DNA of 64,000 bases from Sideroxydans lithotrophicus (GCA_020723185.1 DYJI01000001.1:186001-250000); one strand, 5' to 3'; shown: positions 36,311 through 45,870, numbered from the stretch's first letter. Program-made: numbers and translations. Notes: a model not told the origin generated them from the letters alone.

Positions 36311-37712
36311 ACATCTCCAGCGTGCGCACCCGCGCCACGGCATGGTCCACGATAGGCAGGGGATAGTCCCTGCCGGGCACGAACCCGCTGGCCTGTTGTG
36401 CCGCTACCGGGATCAGCCAAGGGGCATGCAGATAACGATCCGGACACTGGGCCAGTTCCGGCAGATAACGCCGGATGAAGCGCCCCTGCGGGTCGAAGCG
36501 CTCCGACTGCGTCACCGGATTGAAGATGCGGAACCACGGCTGGCCGTCGCATCCCGTGGACGCCGCCCATTGCCAGCCGCCGTTGTTGGCCGCCAGATCA
36601 TAGTCCAATAGCTTCCTGGCGAACCAGGCTTCGCCCTTACGCCAGTCGATGCGCAGATCCTTGGTCAGGAACGAGGCCGTGACCATGCGCAGACGGTTGT
36701 GCATATAGCCAATCTGCTCCAGCTGGCGCATGGCAGCATCCACCAGCGGATAGCCGGTACGTCCGGCACACCAGGCCGCAAACCCTTCCGCATCGTCCAC
36801 CCACTCCAGCGCATCGAATTGCGGTTTGTAGGCATGCCCAACCACCTGCGGATGATGGTAGAGCACCATGTGGTAGAAATCGCGCCAGATCAGCTCCGAC
36901 AGCCAGGCCTGCGCGCCCTTGCCGCCGGCATGCCATGCCGCTGCGGCCAGTGCGCGGATGGAAACCGTGCCGAAACGCAGGTGCGTGGAAAGATAGGAGA
37001 CGCCTTTCACCGCCGGATAGTCACGCGCGGTATGGTAGTCGACCATGCGCGTCTGGAAATCCTCGAACAGGCGCGCCGCGCCGGCACTTCCTGGCGGGAC
37101 CATCAGCGTGGTGTGCTGGAAACCCAGCGCCTCGATGGCAGGTATTGCTGCTGCAGGTTCTCGGGCAAGGTGCGCCAGATGGCGCTGCACCGGATAGGCC
37201 TTGAGCTGGAAGTCGTCCAGCACTTTGAGCCAGGCGTTCTTGTAGGGTGTGAACACGGCAAAGGGCCTGCCGCTGCCGGTCAGGACCTCATCCTGTTCGA
37301 AGATCACCTGGTCCTTGAAGCTTTGCAGACTGCGGCCTTGGGCCGCGAGTTGCGCCGCCACCTGTGCATCGCGCGCCCGTGCGGCCGGCTCGTAGTCGCG
37401 GTTGCAGTACACCGCCGTGACACCCAGGCTTTGTGCCAGTGCCGGGATCTGCTCCGCCGCACGGCCGTGCAACACATGCAGGGTGGCATCCTGTTCGGCC
37501 AGCTCTGCATGCAGGGCACGCACCGATTCCCAGATGAAGGTCACGCGGCGGTCTTGCCGGTCCTGCAAACTATCGAGGATGTCGGTATCGAACACGAACA
37601 CGCAATGCACCCGGTCATGCCGTTTCAGCGCATGGTAAAGGGCAGCGTGGTCATGCAATCGCAGGTCGCGGCGGAACCAGCACAGTGCTGGCAGTGTTGA
37701 AGGCGCTGTCAT
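36291..37712 (-). CDS. phrB: Deoxyribodipyrimidine photo-lyase (CPD photolyase)
   Basis: Light-driven repair of cyclobutane pyrimidine dimers. The 473 residues comprise an N-terminal antenna-chromophore domain ([20 protein letters not shown]) and a C-terminal FAD-binding helical domain ([60 protein letters not shown]). The tryptophans for photoreduction lie in these motifs. ATG 37712 starts at the conserved region. It is divergent from algH with a 43-bp gap and overlaps the end of pilL by 20 nt. No phr-associated regulator is nearby. Confidence 0.95.
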   Translation of the reverse strand: MTAPSTLPALCWFRRDLRLHDHAALYHALKRHDRVHCVFVFDTDILDSLQDRQDRRVTFIWESVRALHAELAEQDATLHVLHGRAAEQIPALAQSLGVTAVYCNRDYEPAARARDAQVAAQLAAQGRSLQSFKDQVIFEQDEVLTGSGRPFAVFTPYKNAWLKVLDDFQLKAYPVQRHLAHLAREPAAAIPAIEALGFQHTTLMVPPGSAGAARLFEDFQTRMVDYHTARDYPAVKGVSYLSTHLRFGTVSIRALAAAAWHAGGKGAQAWLSELIWRDFYHMVLYHHPQVVGHAYKPQFDALEWVDDAEGFAAWCAGRTGYPLVDAAMRQLEQIGYMHNRLRMVTASFLTKDLRIDWRKGEAWFARKLLDYDLAANNGGWQWAASTGCDGQPWFRIFNPVTQSERFDPQGRFIRRYLPELAQCPDRYLHAPWLIPVAAQQASGFVPGRDYPLPIVDHAVARVRTLEMFKRCAR

Positions 37713-37720
37713 GCGGCGAA

Positions 37721-37749
37721 TTGTGAAGGCAAGTGCGTAAAGCTACAAT
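37721..37749 (+). promoter_or_regulatory. Sigma-70 promoter placing transcription start at the algH ATG
   Basis: TTGTGA (37721-37726, four of six) and TACAAT (37744-37749, five of six) are separated by an ideal 17 bp. Counting six to seven bases from the -10 puts +1 at about 37756, the A of the algH start codon. No SD is present between the -10 and the ATG (GCCGCC only). This predicts an mRNA with little or no leader. Confidence 0.6.
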
Positions 37750-37755
37750 GCCGCC

Positions 37756-38316
37756 ATGTCCGACATCGACCTCACCAACCACTTCCTGATCGCCATGCCG
37801 GCGATGACCGATCCGTTCTTCGCCAAATCGCTCACCTACGTGTGCGAACATAATGAGGAAGGCGCGATGGGCATCGTCGTCAACCGGCCGATCAGCCTGA
37901 CGCTGAGCGAGCTGTTCGCGCAGATAAACATGCCGCTCACCCAATCCGGGCTGGAGGACATGGCGGTGCATTTCGGCGGCCCGGTGCAGACCGACCGCGG
38001 CTTCGTGTTGCATGACACAGGGGAAGCGTGGCAATCCACTTTGAAAGTGAACGATCAGGTCAGCCTCACCACCTCCAAGGACATCCTGCAGGCGGTCGGT
38101 GAGGGTCGCGGCCCCAAGCACCTGCTGGTGACGCTGGGCTACGCCGGCTGGTCGGAAGGCCAGCTGGAACAGGAGATCGCCGATAACGCCTGGCTATCGG
38201 TCCCCGCGACCGAGCACATCCTGTTCGACCTGCCGGCCGAAGAACGCCTGCCGGCCGCGATGAAGCTGCTGGGCGTGGATTACGCGACCCTGTCGGATGA
38301 AGCCGGCCATGCCTGA
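37756..38316 (+). CDS. algH: AlgH/YqgE family (UPF0301) protein
   Basis: A 186-residue UPF0301 protein. Motifs: [39 protein letters not shown], and [15 protein letters not shown], with [15 protein letters not shown] further on. The family is cytoplasmic; AlgH was first linked to alginate regulation in Pseudomonas, but its molecular role is unresolved. As in many proteobacteria it precedes ruvX, which starts inside its end. Its promoter appears to start transcription at or within a few bases of the ATG. Confidence 0.92.
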   Translation: MSDIDLTNHFLIAMPAMTDPFFAKSLTYVCEHNEEGAMGIVVNRPISLTLSELFAQINMPLTQSGLEDMAVHFGGPVQTDRGFVLHDTGEAWQSTLKVNDQVSLTTSKDILQAVGEGRGPKHLLVTLGYAGWSEGQLEQEIADNAWLSVPATEHILFDLPAEERLPAAMKLLGVDYATLSDEAGHA

Positions 38317-38767
38317 GGGCGTGACCATCGCTTTCCCTTCCGGCACCCTGCTCGCTTTCGACTTTGGCACCCGCCGCATCGGTATCGCCGTGGGCAACAC
38401 CATCTCCGCCACTGCCAATCCGCTCGCCACCATCGATGACGAACGCAACGAGGTGCGCTTCTCCACCATCGGCGCGCTGATCCATGAATGGCAACCAGCT
38501 GCACTGGTGGTCGGCCTGCCCTGCAACGACGACGGCAGTCCGCACGAGCTGACCGCGCTCTGTCGCCGCTTCGCCAACCGCCTCAAAGGGCGTTTCAATC
38601 TGCCCACCTTGCTGGTGGATGAGCGGTATACTTCTGCCGCCGCAAGTTCGGCCCTGGACGAGCGTGGCATACATGGCCGGAAGCAGAAACCCCTGCTTGA
38701 CCAATATGCCGCGCAACAGATACTGCAAGCGTATTTCGATGAACCCAGCTCAGGGATCCCTGCATGA
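38309..38767 (+). CDS. ruvX: RuvX/YqgF family nuclease (Holliday junction resolvase-like)
   Basis: RNase H-fold protein of about 152 residues involved in 16S rRNA 5'-end processing in E. coli and annotated as a putative Holliday junction resolvase. Signatures: [17 protein letters not shown] (first catalytic Asp), [38 protein letters not shown] (Glu) and a C-terminal [14 protein letters not shown] with Asp. ATG 38309 is chosen; ATG 38297 four codons earlier is possible, both overlapping the algH end. Its stop overlaps the pyrB ATG. Confidence 0.92.
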   Translation: MPEGVTIAFPSGTLLAFDFGTRRIGIAVGNTISATANPLATIDDERNEVRFSTIGALIHEWQPAALVVGLPCNDDGSPHELTALCRRFANRLKGRFNLPTLLVDERYTSAAASSALDERGIHGRKQKPLLDQYAAQQILQAYFDEPSSGIPA

Positions 38768-39714
38768 ATAATCCTCAGTTGAACAAGAACGGTGAACTGC
38801 AGCACCTGCTGTCCACCGAAGGCTTGCCCGCGCGCATCCTGCGCGACATCCTCGACCGCGCCGGCGAGTTCGTGAACCCGAACGGTGCCAGTGAAGTACG
38901 CAAGGTACCGTTGCTGCACGGCAAGTCGGTGTTCAACATCTTCTTCGAGAACAGCACGCGCACCCGCACCACGTTCGAGATCGCGGCCAAGCGCCTGTCA
39001 GCCGACGTGGTTAACCTCAACATCGGCTCCTCCTCCACCAGCAAGGGCGAGACCCTGCTCGATACCGTGGACAACCTGTGTGCGATGCATGCCGACATGT
39101 TCGTGGTGCGCCATTCCACCAGCGGCGCGGCACACCTGATCGCCAAGCATGTCGCGCCGGACATCCACGTGATCAACGCCGGCGACGGGCGCCATGCACA
39201 CCCGACGCAGGCGCTGCTGGACATGTTCACCATCCGCCACTACAAGAAGGAGTTCCACAACCTGACCGTGGCCATCGTCGGTGACGTGCTGCATTCGCGC
39301 GTGGCGCGCTCGCAGATCCACGCGCTGACCACGCTGGGCGTGCCGGAAGTGCGCGTGATCGCACCCAAGACGCTGCTGCCCACCCACGTCGACAAGCTGG
39401 GGGTGCGCGTCTTCCATGACATGCAGGAAGGGTTGAAGGGCGTGGATGTGGTGATGATGCTGCGCCTGCAGAACGAGCGCATGCAGGGGGCGCTGCTGCC
39501 TTCGGCGCAGGAGTATTTCAAGTATTACGGCCTGACCCAGGAACGACTGGCGCTGGCCAAGGACGACGCCATCGTGATGCACCCCGGCCCGATGAACCGC
39601 GGTGTGGAGATCGACTCCAGCGTGGCCGACGGCTCGCAGGCGGTGATCCTGCCGCAGGTGACCTTCGGCATCGCGGTGCGCATGGCGGTGATGAGCATAC
39701 TGGCGGGGAATTGA
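38764..39714 (+). CDS. pyrB: Aspartate carbamoyltransferase catalytic subunit PyrB
   Basis: Condenses carbamoyl phosphate with aspartate in pyrimidine synthesis. The 316 residues show the carbamoyl-phosphate site [19 protein letters not shown], the [16 protein letters not shown] loop, [19 protein letters not shown] and [15 protein letters not shown]. It matches the class that works as a complex with an inactive dihydroorotase-like subunit, which is encoded directly downstream (pyrX). No pyrI-type regulatory subunit and no pyrR attenuator gene is present between ruvX and pyrB. The ATG overlaps the ruvX stop by 4 nt. Confidence 0.96.
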   Translation: MNNPQLNKNGELQHLLSTEGLPARILRDILDRAGEFVNPNGASEVRKVPLLHGKSVFNIFFENSTRTRTTFEIAAKRLSADVVNLNIGSSSTSKGETLLDTVDNLCAMHADMFVVRHSTSGAAHLIAKHVAPDIHVINAGDGRHAHPTQALLDMFTIRHYKKEFHNLTVAIVGDVLHSRVARSQIHALTTLGVPEVRVIAPKTLLPTHVDKLGVRVFHDMQEGLKGVDVVMMLRLQNERMQGALLPSAQEYFKYYGLTQERLALAKDDAIVMHPGPMNRGVEIDSSVADGSQAVILPQVTFGIAVRMAVMSILAGN

Positions 39715-39716
39715 AC

Positions 39717-40991
39717 ATGGACATCCAGATCAAGAGCGGTCGCCTGATCGATCCGCAGAACGGCCTCGATGCGCAACGCGACCTGTACATCAGCGAAGGG
39801 CGCATCGTCGGTATCGGTGATGCACCCAAGGGTTTCAAGGCGGAACAGGTGATCGATGCACAAGGCCTGGTGGTGATGCCTGGCTTGGTCGATGTCGCCG
39901 CGCGCCTGCGCGAGCCCGGTTATGAATACAAGGCCACGCTTGAATCGGAAATGGCGGCAGCCGTCGCCGGCGGCGTGACCTCGCTCGCCTGCCCGCCCGA
40001 CACCGATCCGCCGTTGGACGAGCCGGGCCTGGTGGAGATGCTCAAGCACCGTGCGCGTAACCTCAACCAGTGCCGCGTGTTCCCCATCGGCGCGCTGACC
40101 TATGGACTCAAGGGCGCGGAACTGACCGAGATGGCCGAGCTGACCGAAGCCGGCTGCAAAGCCTTCAGCCAGGCGGATGCGCCGCTGACCGACACCCGCG
40201 TGCTGTTGCGCGCGATGCAATACGCTGCCACTTTCGGTTACCGCGTATGGTTGCGCCCGCAGGACAGCTTCCTGGCCAAGAACGGCGTCGCACATGACGG
40301 GGAAGTCGCCACCCGCCTCGGATTGCCACCCATCCCCGTAGCTGCGGAGACCATCGCCCTGTCCACGGCCTTGCAGCTGGCCCGCGAGACCGGTGTCACC
40401 CTGCACATCTGCCGCCTTTCCAGTGCTGCGGGCGTGGACATGGTGCGCGCCGCCAAGCTGGAAGGCCTGAACGTCACTTGCGACGTGTCGATGAACCATG
40501 TGCACCTGACCGAGATGGATATCGGCTTCTTCGATGCCAACTGCCACCTGATGCCGCCGCTGCGCAGCCAGCGCGACCGCGCTGCTTTGCGCGCCGGTCT
40601 GCTGGATGGCACCATCGATGCCATCTGCTCCAACCATTCCCCGGTGGACGACGACGCCAAGCTGCTGCCGTTCGCCGAGGCGGAAGCGGGGGCGACCGGG
40701 CTGGAGCTGCTGCTGTCGCTGGTACTGAAATGGGCCGAGCAGGAGAACGTACCGCTGCTGCATGCTCTGTCGCGCATCAGCATCAACCCGGCGCAGCTGC
40801 TGGGCCAGAAGATGGGACACCTGTCTCAGGGCGCGCATGCCGACATCTGCATCTTCGACCCCGAAGCCCGCTGGCGCGTGGCACCGGCAGCATTGAAGAG
40901 CCAAGGCAAGAACACGCCGTTCAACGGCTACGAGATGCAAGGCCGCGTGCGCTACACGCTGCTCGACGGCCAGATCGTATTCCAGCAATGA
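39717..40991 (+). CDS. pyrX: Non-catalytic dihydroorotase-like subunit PyrX (PyrC')
   Basis: Dihydroorotase homologue of 424 residues that has lost its active site. The family DxHxHLREPG is DVAARLREPG here (Ala61 and Arg63 in place of the two metal-binding histidines), and the catalytic aspartate of TDHAP is Asn306 in SNHSP. In Pseudomonas such a PyrC' protein is needed to assemble aspartate carbamoyltransferase; the same structural role is inferred here. ATG 39717 lies 2 nt after the pyrB stop; an overlapping TTG 39711 is less likely. The catalytic enzyme is the separate pyrC at 13.5 kb. Confidence 0.93.
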   Translation: MDIQIKSGRLIDPQNGLDAQRDLYISEGRIVGIGDAPKGFKAEQVIDAQGLVVMPGLVDVAARLREPGYEYKATLESEMAAAVAGGVTSLACPPDTDPPLDEPGLVEMLKHRARNLNQCRVFPIGALTYGLKGAELTEMAELTEAGCKAFSQADAPLTDTRVLLRAMQYAATFGYRVWLRPQDSFLAKNGVAHDGEVATRLGLPPIPVAAETIALSTALQLARETGVTLHICRLSSAAGVDMVRAAKLEGLNVTCDVSMNHVHLTEMDIGFFDANCHLMPPLRSQRDRAALRAGLLDGTIDAICSNHSPVDDDAKLLPFAEAEAGATGLELLLSLVLKWAEQENVPLLHALSRISINPAQLLGQKMGHLSQGAHADICIFDPEARWRVAPAALKSQGKNTPFNGYEMQGRVRYTLLDGQIVFQQ

Positions 40992-40994
40992 CAC

Positions 40995-41012
40995 GCGCCC
41001 AGCCGGGCGCGG
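40995..41012 (+). terminator. Possible weak terminator or hairpin after pyrX
   Basis: CGCGCCC (40995-41001) pairs with GGGCGCG (41006-41012) around a 4-nt loop AGCC. It is followed by GCCTTAA rather than a run of T, so termination would be weak at best. It occupies most of the 39 bp between pyrX and prlC, and prlC may be partly expressed by read-through. Confidence 0.35.
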
Positions 41013-41030
41013 CCTTAACCCAGGAACATC

Positions 41031-43070
41031 ATGGATAACCCTTTACTCGATTTCTCAGGACTGCCCCATTTCGCCGACATCTGCCCCGAGCATGTCGCAC
41101 CCGCCATCGACCAGTTACTGGCCGAGAACCGTGCGCTGATCGCACGCCAGTTGGCTGATGGCGTGCCGCCCACCTGGGACGCATTCGTGCGCCCGATGGA
41201 GGATGCCAACGAGCGGCTGTCGCGTGCCTGGGGGCCGGTGGGCCACCTTAACGCGGTGATGAACTCGCCCGAGCTGCGCGAGGCCTATAACAGCACCCTG
41301 CCCAGGATCACCCAGTATTACGCCGAGCTGGGCCAGAACCAGGCTCTGTACGAGAAGTACAAAGCGTTGCGCGCCAGCGCTGCGTTCGAGTCCCTCAGTC
41401 CGGCACGCAAGCAGGTGATCGAACATGAATTGCGCGACTTCCGCTTGGGCGGCGCGGAACTGCCGCAGGACAAAAAGTCGCGCTACATGCAGGTGCAGGA
41501 GCGCCTGAGCGAACTGTCCTCACGCTTCTCCGACAACCTGCTGGATGCGACCAATGCCTTTACGCTGGTGATCGAACAGCGCGGGGAACTATCCGGCCTG
41601 CCCGAGGACGTGCTGCAGACCGCGCGCGAAGCGGCCGAGGCGGCCGGCAAGAGCGGCTGGCTGTTCACTCTGAAAGCGCCTTCATACTTGCCGGTGATGC
41701 AGTTCGCCGACAACCGCGCATTGCGCGAACAGATGTACCGTGCCTATGCCACGCGCGCGTCCGAGTTCGGCAACCACGACTGGGACAATTCGCCGCTGAT
41801 GGACGAGATCGTGTTGTTGCGTGCGGAGGAGGCCGAATTGCTCGGCTTTGCCAACTACGGCGAACTGTCGCTGGCAGCCAAGATGGCGGAGACGCCGCAG
41901 CAGGTGGTGGAGTTCTCGCGCGAGCTGGCGCATCGCGCGCGCCCGTTCGCGGAGAAGGATCTGGCCGAACTGCGCGAGTTCGCGCACAACGAGCTGGGCC
42001 TGCAGGAACTCCATTCCTGGGATGTGGCCTATGCCAGCGAGAAGCTGCGCGAGCGGCGCTATGCTTTCTCCGAGCAGGAGGTAAAGCAGTATTTCCCCGA
42101 GGACGCGGTGCTGGGCGGCATGTTCCGCGTGGTGGAGACCTTGTATGGCCTGCGCATCACCCCGGCTCAAGCCCCGGTGTGGCACGACACTGTACGTTTC
42201 TTCGATATCCGCGACGACCAGGGCGATCTGGTCGGCCAGTTCTATCTCGACCTGTATGCGCGCGCCAGCAAGCGCGGCGGTGCCTGGATGGATGACGTGA
42301 TCACGCGGCGCCGTCTGGCGGATGGCCGTATCCAGACCCCGGTGGCCTACCTCAACTGCAACTTCTCCGCGCCGGTGGGAAATAAACCTGCACTGTTCAC
42401 CCACGATGAGGTACAGACCCTGTTCCACGAGTTCGGCCACGGGCTGCACCATCTGCTGACCGAGGTGGAGGAACTGGGTGTGTCCGGCATCAACGGCGTG
42501 GAATGGGATGCGGTGGAACTGCCCAGTCAATTCATGGAGAACTTCTGCTGGGAGTGGGACGTACTGCGCAACATGACGCGCCACGTGGAAAACGGCGAAC
42601 CGCTGCCGCGCGCCCTGTTCGACAAGATGCTGGCGGCGAAGAATTTCCAGAGCGGCCTGGCGACATTGCGCCAGATCGAGTTCGGCCTGTTCGACATGCT
42701 GATGCACAGCAGCTTCCAGCCCGGCGGTGCGAAATCCATCCTGCAGCTGCTGGACGAGGTGCGCGCCGAGGTCGCGGTGCTGCTCCCGCCCGAGTTCAAC
42801 CGCTTCCCACAGAGCTTCTCGCACATCTTCTCCGGCGGCTATGCGGCCGGCTACTACAGCTACAAGTGGGCCGAGGTGCTGTCGGCCGACGCCTACAGCC
42901 TGTTCGAGGAGCATGGGGTGTTGAACCCCGAGATCGGTAGCCGCTTCCGTAGCGAGATCCTGTCCATCGGCGGTGCGCGCCCGGCGATGCAATCGTTCAC
43001 GGCCTTCCGCGGACGCGCGCCCTCGATCGACGCGCTGTTGCGGCATAATGGGCTGGTCGAGACTGAATAG
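41031..43070 (+). CDS. prlC: Oligopeptidase A (PrlC), M3 family
   Basis: Cytoplasmic zinc metallopeptidase of 679 residues that degrades short peptides, including cleaved signal peptides. The zinc motif is TLFHEFGHGLHHLL (HExxH), with the third ligand glutamate in NGVEWDAVELPSQFMENF downstream. Other family landmarks are PLLDFSGLPHFADICPEH at the start and YYSYKWAEVLSADAY near the end. The ATG has AGGAAC upstream. It is followed after 12 nt by the glutaredoxin-like gene, which likely shares its transcript. Confidence 0.95.
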   Translation: MDNPLLDFSGLPHFADICPEHVAPAIDQLLAENRALIARQLADGVPPTWDAFVRPMEDANERLSRAWGPVGHLNAVMNSPELREAYNSTLPRITQYYAELGQNQALYEKYKALRASAAFESLSPARKQVIEHELRDFRLGGAELPQDKKSRYMQVQERLSELSSRFSDNLLDATNAFTLVIEQRGELSGLPEDVLQTAREAAEAAGKSGWLFTLKAPSYLPVMQFADNRALREQMYRAYATRASEFGNHDWDNSPLMDEIVLLRAEEAELLGFANYGELSLAAKMAETPQQVVEFSRELAHRARPFAEKDLAELREFAHNELGLQELHSWDVAYASEKLRERRYAFSEQEVKQYFPEDAVLGGMFRVVETLYGLRITPAQAPVWHDTVRFFDIRDDQGDLVGQFYLDLYARASKRGGAWMDDVITRRRLADGRIQTPVAYLNCNFSAPVGNKPALFTHDEVQTLFHEFGHGLHHLLTEVEELGVSGINGVEWDAVELPSQFMENFCWEWDVLRNMTRHVENGEPLPRALFDKMLAAKNFQSGLATLRQIEFGLFDMLMHSSFQPGGAKSILQLLDEVRAEVAVLLPPEFNRFPQSFSHIFSGGYAAGYYSYKWAEVLSADAYSLFEEHGVLNPEIGSRFRSEILSIGGARPAMQSFTAFRGRAPSIDALLRHNGLVETE

Positions 43071-43082
43071 CAGGAGTTCGCC

Positions 43083-43574
43083 ATGCGTTTCTTTCTTCTC
43101 TTCGCACTGTGTTGCGGTCTTACCGTCACTGCGCATGCTGAGCTATACCGTTCCGTGGATAGTCAGGGCAAGGTACATTACAGCGACCGTCCGCTGGCGG
43201 GTACCGATGACGTCGAGCGATTGAAGCAGGACACGCCGCCCACGCCGGATGACAGCCTGCCCTATGAGACGCAGCGCGCCCGCAACAACTTTCCCGTGAC
43301 TTTGTTCGTCGCCGCCAACTGTGGTGCGCCCTGTGATGAAGCCCGTGCTTTCCTGTACAAACGAGGCATCCCTTACACCGAACAGAATCTGGATACCGCC
43401 GAAAAGGTGGAGGCCTATCGTCAGGAGAACGAGGGGCTGGAGATCCCCGCGCTCACGGTAGGCAGCACGCGCCTCAAGGGTTTCCTCGATAGCGCCTGGC
43501 ACAAGGAGCTGGATCTCGCCGGTTATCCCAAGACCGCACCTTATCGTCCGCACCAGGAGCAACCTGCGCGATGA
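43083..43574 (+). CDS. Exported DUF4124-glutaredoxin-like protein with CxxxC motif
   Basis: A 163-residue protein with a signal peptide (MRFFLLFALCCGLTVTAHA). The mature start AELYRSVDSQGKVHYSDRP is a DUF4124 domain; then a glutaredoxin-like domain follows (FPVTLFVAANCGAPCDEARAFLYKRGIPYTEQNLDTAE, IPALTVGSTRLKGF). The expected CxxC is CGAPC, with three residues between the cysteines. It is probably a periplasmic thiol protein; the partner is unknown. SD CAGGAG precedes the ATG, and xth overlaps its stop (ATGA). Confidence 0.82.
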   Translation: MRFFLLFALCCGLTVTAHAELYRSVDSQGKVHYSDRPLAGTDDVERLKQDTPPTPDDSLPYETQRARNNFPVTLFVAANCGAPCDEARAFLYKRGIPYTEQNLDTAEKVEAYRQENEGLEIPALTVGSTRLKGFLDSAWHKELDLAGYPKTAPYRPHQEQPAR

Positions 43575-44329
43575 AGATCGCTACCTGGAACGTCAATTCG
43601 CTCAAGGTGCGACTACCGCACCTGCTGGATTGGCAGACAGCATCGCCTGTGGATGTGTTGTGCCTGCAGGAGACCAAGACAGAAGACGCGAACTTCCCTT
43701 TGGCCGAGCTTGAGGCGGCAGGCTTCCACTGCGTCTACAGCGGCCAGAAGACTTACAACGGTGTCGCCATCCTCAGTCGCGAACTGGCCAGCGATGTACA
43801 AGTCGGCATCCCGGGCTTCAACGACGAGCAAAAACGCGTGATCGCCGCGACCATCGCCGGTGTGCGTTTCGTCTGTGTCTACATTCCCAACGGTCAGGAG
43901 GTGGGGTCGGACAAGTACGCGTACAAACTGCGCTGGCTCGCCGCCCTGCATGACTGGCTCAAGGACGAGATGCAGAAGCATCCACGGCTGGCGCTGCTCG
44001 GCGACTACAACATCACCCCGGATGACCGGGACGTGTACGATCCGGTCGCGTGGAAGGACAAGGTGCTGTGCAGTGCGCCTGAACGCGAGGCGTTCCAGGA
44101 GCTGCTTGCGCTCGGCCTGCGCGATGCCTTCCGCCAGCATGAATCCGGCGAGAAACTCTATTCATGGTGGGATTACCGCATGATGGCCTTCCGCCGCAAC
44201 ATGGGCATGCGCATCGACCACATCCTGATCAGCGCAGCGCTGCAATGCGGCTCGTGCCACATCGACAAAGCCCCGCGCAAACTGGAACGCCCTTCCGACC
44301 ACACCCCCGTGGTGGCTGACGTCGCTTGA
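43571..44329 (+). CDS. xth: Exodeoxyribonuclease III (AP endonuclease)
   Basis: Mg2+-dependent AP endonuclease/3'-exonuclease for base-excision repair, 252 residues. Motifs: MKIATWNVNSLKVRLPHLLDW, VLCLQETKTED (metal-binding Glu), YIPNGQEVGSDKYAYKLRWL, LLGDYNITPDDRDVYDP (Asp/Asn), FSWWDYR-like YSWWDYRMMAFRRNMGMRIDHILIS, and RPSDHTPVVADV with the catalytic His. The start overlaps the glutaredoxin-like stop and the end overlaps the rluA start, so all three are probably one transcript. Confidence 0.96.
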   Translation: MKIATWNVNSLKVRLPHLLDWQTASPVDVLCLQETKTEDANFPLAELEAAGFHCVYSGQKTYNGVAILSRELASDVQVGIPGFNDEQKRVIAATIAGVRFVCVYIPNGQEVGSDKYAYKLRWLAALHDWLKDEMQKHPRLALLGDYNITPDDRDVYDPVAWKDKVLCSAPEREAFQELLALGLRDAFRQHESGEKLYSWWDYRMMAFRRNMGMRIDHILISAALQCGSCHIDKAPRKLERPSDHTPVVADVA

Positions 44330-44949
44330 ACGATCCCGCAGTCGAATTGCTGTTCGCGGATGACCACTTGCTGGTGGCCGTCAAACCTTCCGGGTTGTTG
44401 TCGGTCCCAGGGCGCGGGCCTGATAAACAGGATTGTCTGTCGGCCCGTGTACGGGTTCATTTCCCGGATGCGCTTGTCGTCCACAGGTTGGATATGGCGA
44501 CATCTGGCTTGATGTTGTTTGCGCGGGGGGTCGCGATGCAGCGCACCTTGTCTTTGATGTTCCAGCGGCGCACGGTCGACAAACGTTACATCGCCGTGTG
44601 TGCAGGTACATTGCAACCACCACAGGGCGAGATAGATCTGCCCATCGCACCCGACTGGCCGAACCGACCCCTGCAGCGCATCGATGCCGAAAATGGCAAG
44701 TCCTCGCTCACGCGTTATCGCCTGCTGCAACAAGAGAGCGATCGGTCACGCGTCGAGCTGGAGCCGGTCACGGGGCGCTCCCACCAATTGCGTTTGCACC
44801 TTGCTTCCATCGGTCACCCCATCCTGGGCGATGCACTGTACGGCGATGAGCATAGTGCACCGCGCCTGTTGCTGCATGCCTGCGCCTTGCGCTTTACCCA
44901 TCCCGCAAGTGGGGAATCACTGGCATTCGAGCATATGCCATCGTTCTGA
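44326..44949 (+). CDS. rluA: Pseudouridine synthase RluA
   Basis: Isomerises uridines in 23S rRNA (U746) and some tRNAs (U32). The 207 residues show VAVKPSGLLSVPGRGPDKQD, the catalytic motif VVHRLDMATSGLMLFA (Asp), DKRYIAVCAG, and PVTGRSHQLRLHLASIGHPILGD. This is closer to RluA than to RluC/D because of the SVPGR and DMATSG signatures and the lack of an S4 domain. The start is TTG 44326, overlapping the xth stop as TTGA; no ATG is available near the conserved start. Confidence 0.92.
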   Translation: MNDPAVELLFADDHLLVAVKPSGLLSVPGRGPDKQDCLSARVRVHFPDALVVHRLDMATSGLMLFARGVAMQRTLSLMFQRRTVDKRYIAVCAGTLQPPQGEIDLPIAPDWPNRPLQRIDAENGKSSLTRYRLLQQESDRSRVELEPVTGRSHQLRLHLASIGHPILGDALYGDEHSAPRLLLHACALRFTHPASGESLAFEHMPSF

Positions 44950-44973
44950 AATCGCCCTTTGCTGCGTTATACT
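44944..44973 (+). promoter_or_regulatory. Candidate promoter for the Tim44-domain gene
   Basis: TATACT (44968-44973, five of six consensus) with a partial -35 TTCTGA (44944-44949) at 18 bp spacing, the -35 overlapping the rluA stop codon. Initiation near 44980 gives a leader of about 29 nt that contains AAGGA directly before ATG 45009. Confidence 0.42.
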
Positions 44974-45008
44974 GCGCGCCCTGTTCGATCTCGATTTTAA
45001 GGATGCAA

Positions 45009-45848
45009 ATGAAACGTTTCGCTGTTGCCCTGACTTTGCTGTTTTCAAGCCTGTCCCTGATCTCCACCGGTGCCGAAGCCAAGCGCCTCGGAGGAGGCGT
45101 CAACCTCGGCAAGCAGCGCACCATGAGTGCGCCGCAGAAACAGGCTGCACCCGCGCCGACCCAGGCCGCCCCTGCCCAAGCTGCCGGCACCCCCGCTAAG
45201 CAAGGCAACAAGTGGCTGGGACCGCTGGCCGGTATCGCGGCCGGTCTCGGTCTGGCGGCGCTGTTCTCCCACCTCGGACTGGGTGAGGGTATGGGTATGT
45301 TGCTGATGATCGTCCTGCTGGCAGTCGGCGCTTTCTTCCTGTTCTCGACGCTGCGCAAGAAGCCGCAGCCGGCCATGCAGTACGCCGCGGCCGGACGTGA
45401 CTATGCGGCCACCGCACAAGCCGCGCCTGCCACCACCCAGGTTTCAGCCGATACAGCCCCGCACCGTGCCGCAAACATCCCCGCCGATTTTCCCGTGGAG
45501 AGTTTCCTGCGCAGCGCCAGGATGTCTTTCATCCGCCTGCAGGCAGCCAACGACCGCAAGGACCTGAACGACATCCGCGAGTACACCACCCCCGAGATGT
45601 TCGCCGAGATCAGCATGCAGTTGCAGGAGCGCGGTGATGCACCGCAGCAGACCGATGTCGGCTTCGTGAATGCCGAACTGCTGGAAGTGGTGACCGAGAA
45701 CGATCTCGCCATCGCCAGCGTGCGCCTCTCCGGCCAGCTGCGCGAGAACAACGGTGCACCGGAGCACTTCGAGGAAGTCTGGCATGTGCAGAAAGACCTC
45801 AAGGACGAAGCTTCCGTATGGCTGCTGGCCGGAATTCAGCAGAATTGA
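45009..45848 (+). CDS. Tim44-like domain membrane-associated protein
   Basis: A 279-residue protein beginning with a signal-like helix (KRFAVALTLLFSSLSLISTGAEA), then an A/P/Q-rich linker, glycine-rich membrane segments (WLGPLAGIAAGLGLAALFSHLGLG; GMLLMIVLLAVGAFFLF), another disordered linker, and a C-terminal Tim44/NTF2-like domain (FPVESFLRSARMSFIRLQAANDRKDLNDIREYTTPEMFAEI). The architecture is typical of the bacterial Tim44-like family, which is widespread and not functionally defined. ATG 45009 is preferred over ATG 45003 for SD spacing. A strong terminator follows. Confidence 0.85.
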   Translation: MKRFAVALTLLFSSLSLISTGAEAKRLGGGVNLGKQRTMSAPQKQAAPAPTQAAPAQAAGTPAKQGNKWLGPLAGIAAGLGLAALFSHLGLGEGMGMLLMIVLLAVGAFFLFSTLRKKPQPAMQYAAAGRDYAATAQAAPATTQVSADTAPHRAANIPADFPVESFLRSARMSFIRLQAANDRKDLNDIREYTTPEMFAEISMQLQERGDAPQQTDVGFVNAELLEVVTENDLAIASVRLSGQLRENNGAPEHFEEVWHVQKDLKDEASVWLLAGIQQN

Positions 45849-45870
45849 GTGTGAACTGAAGTAGACTTAC

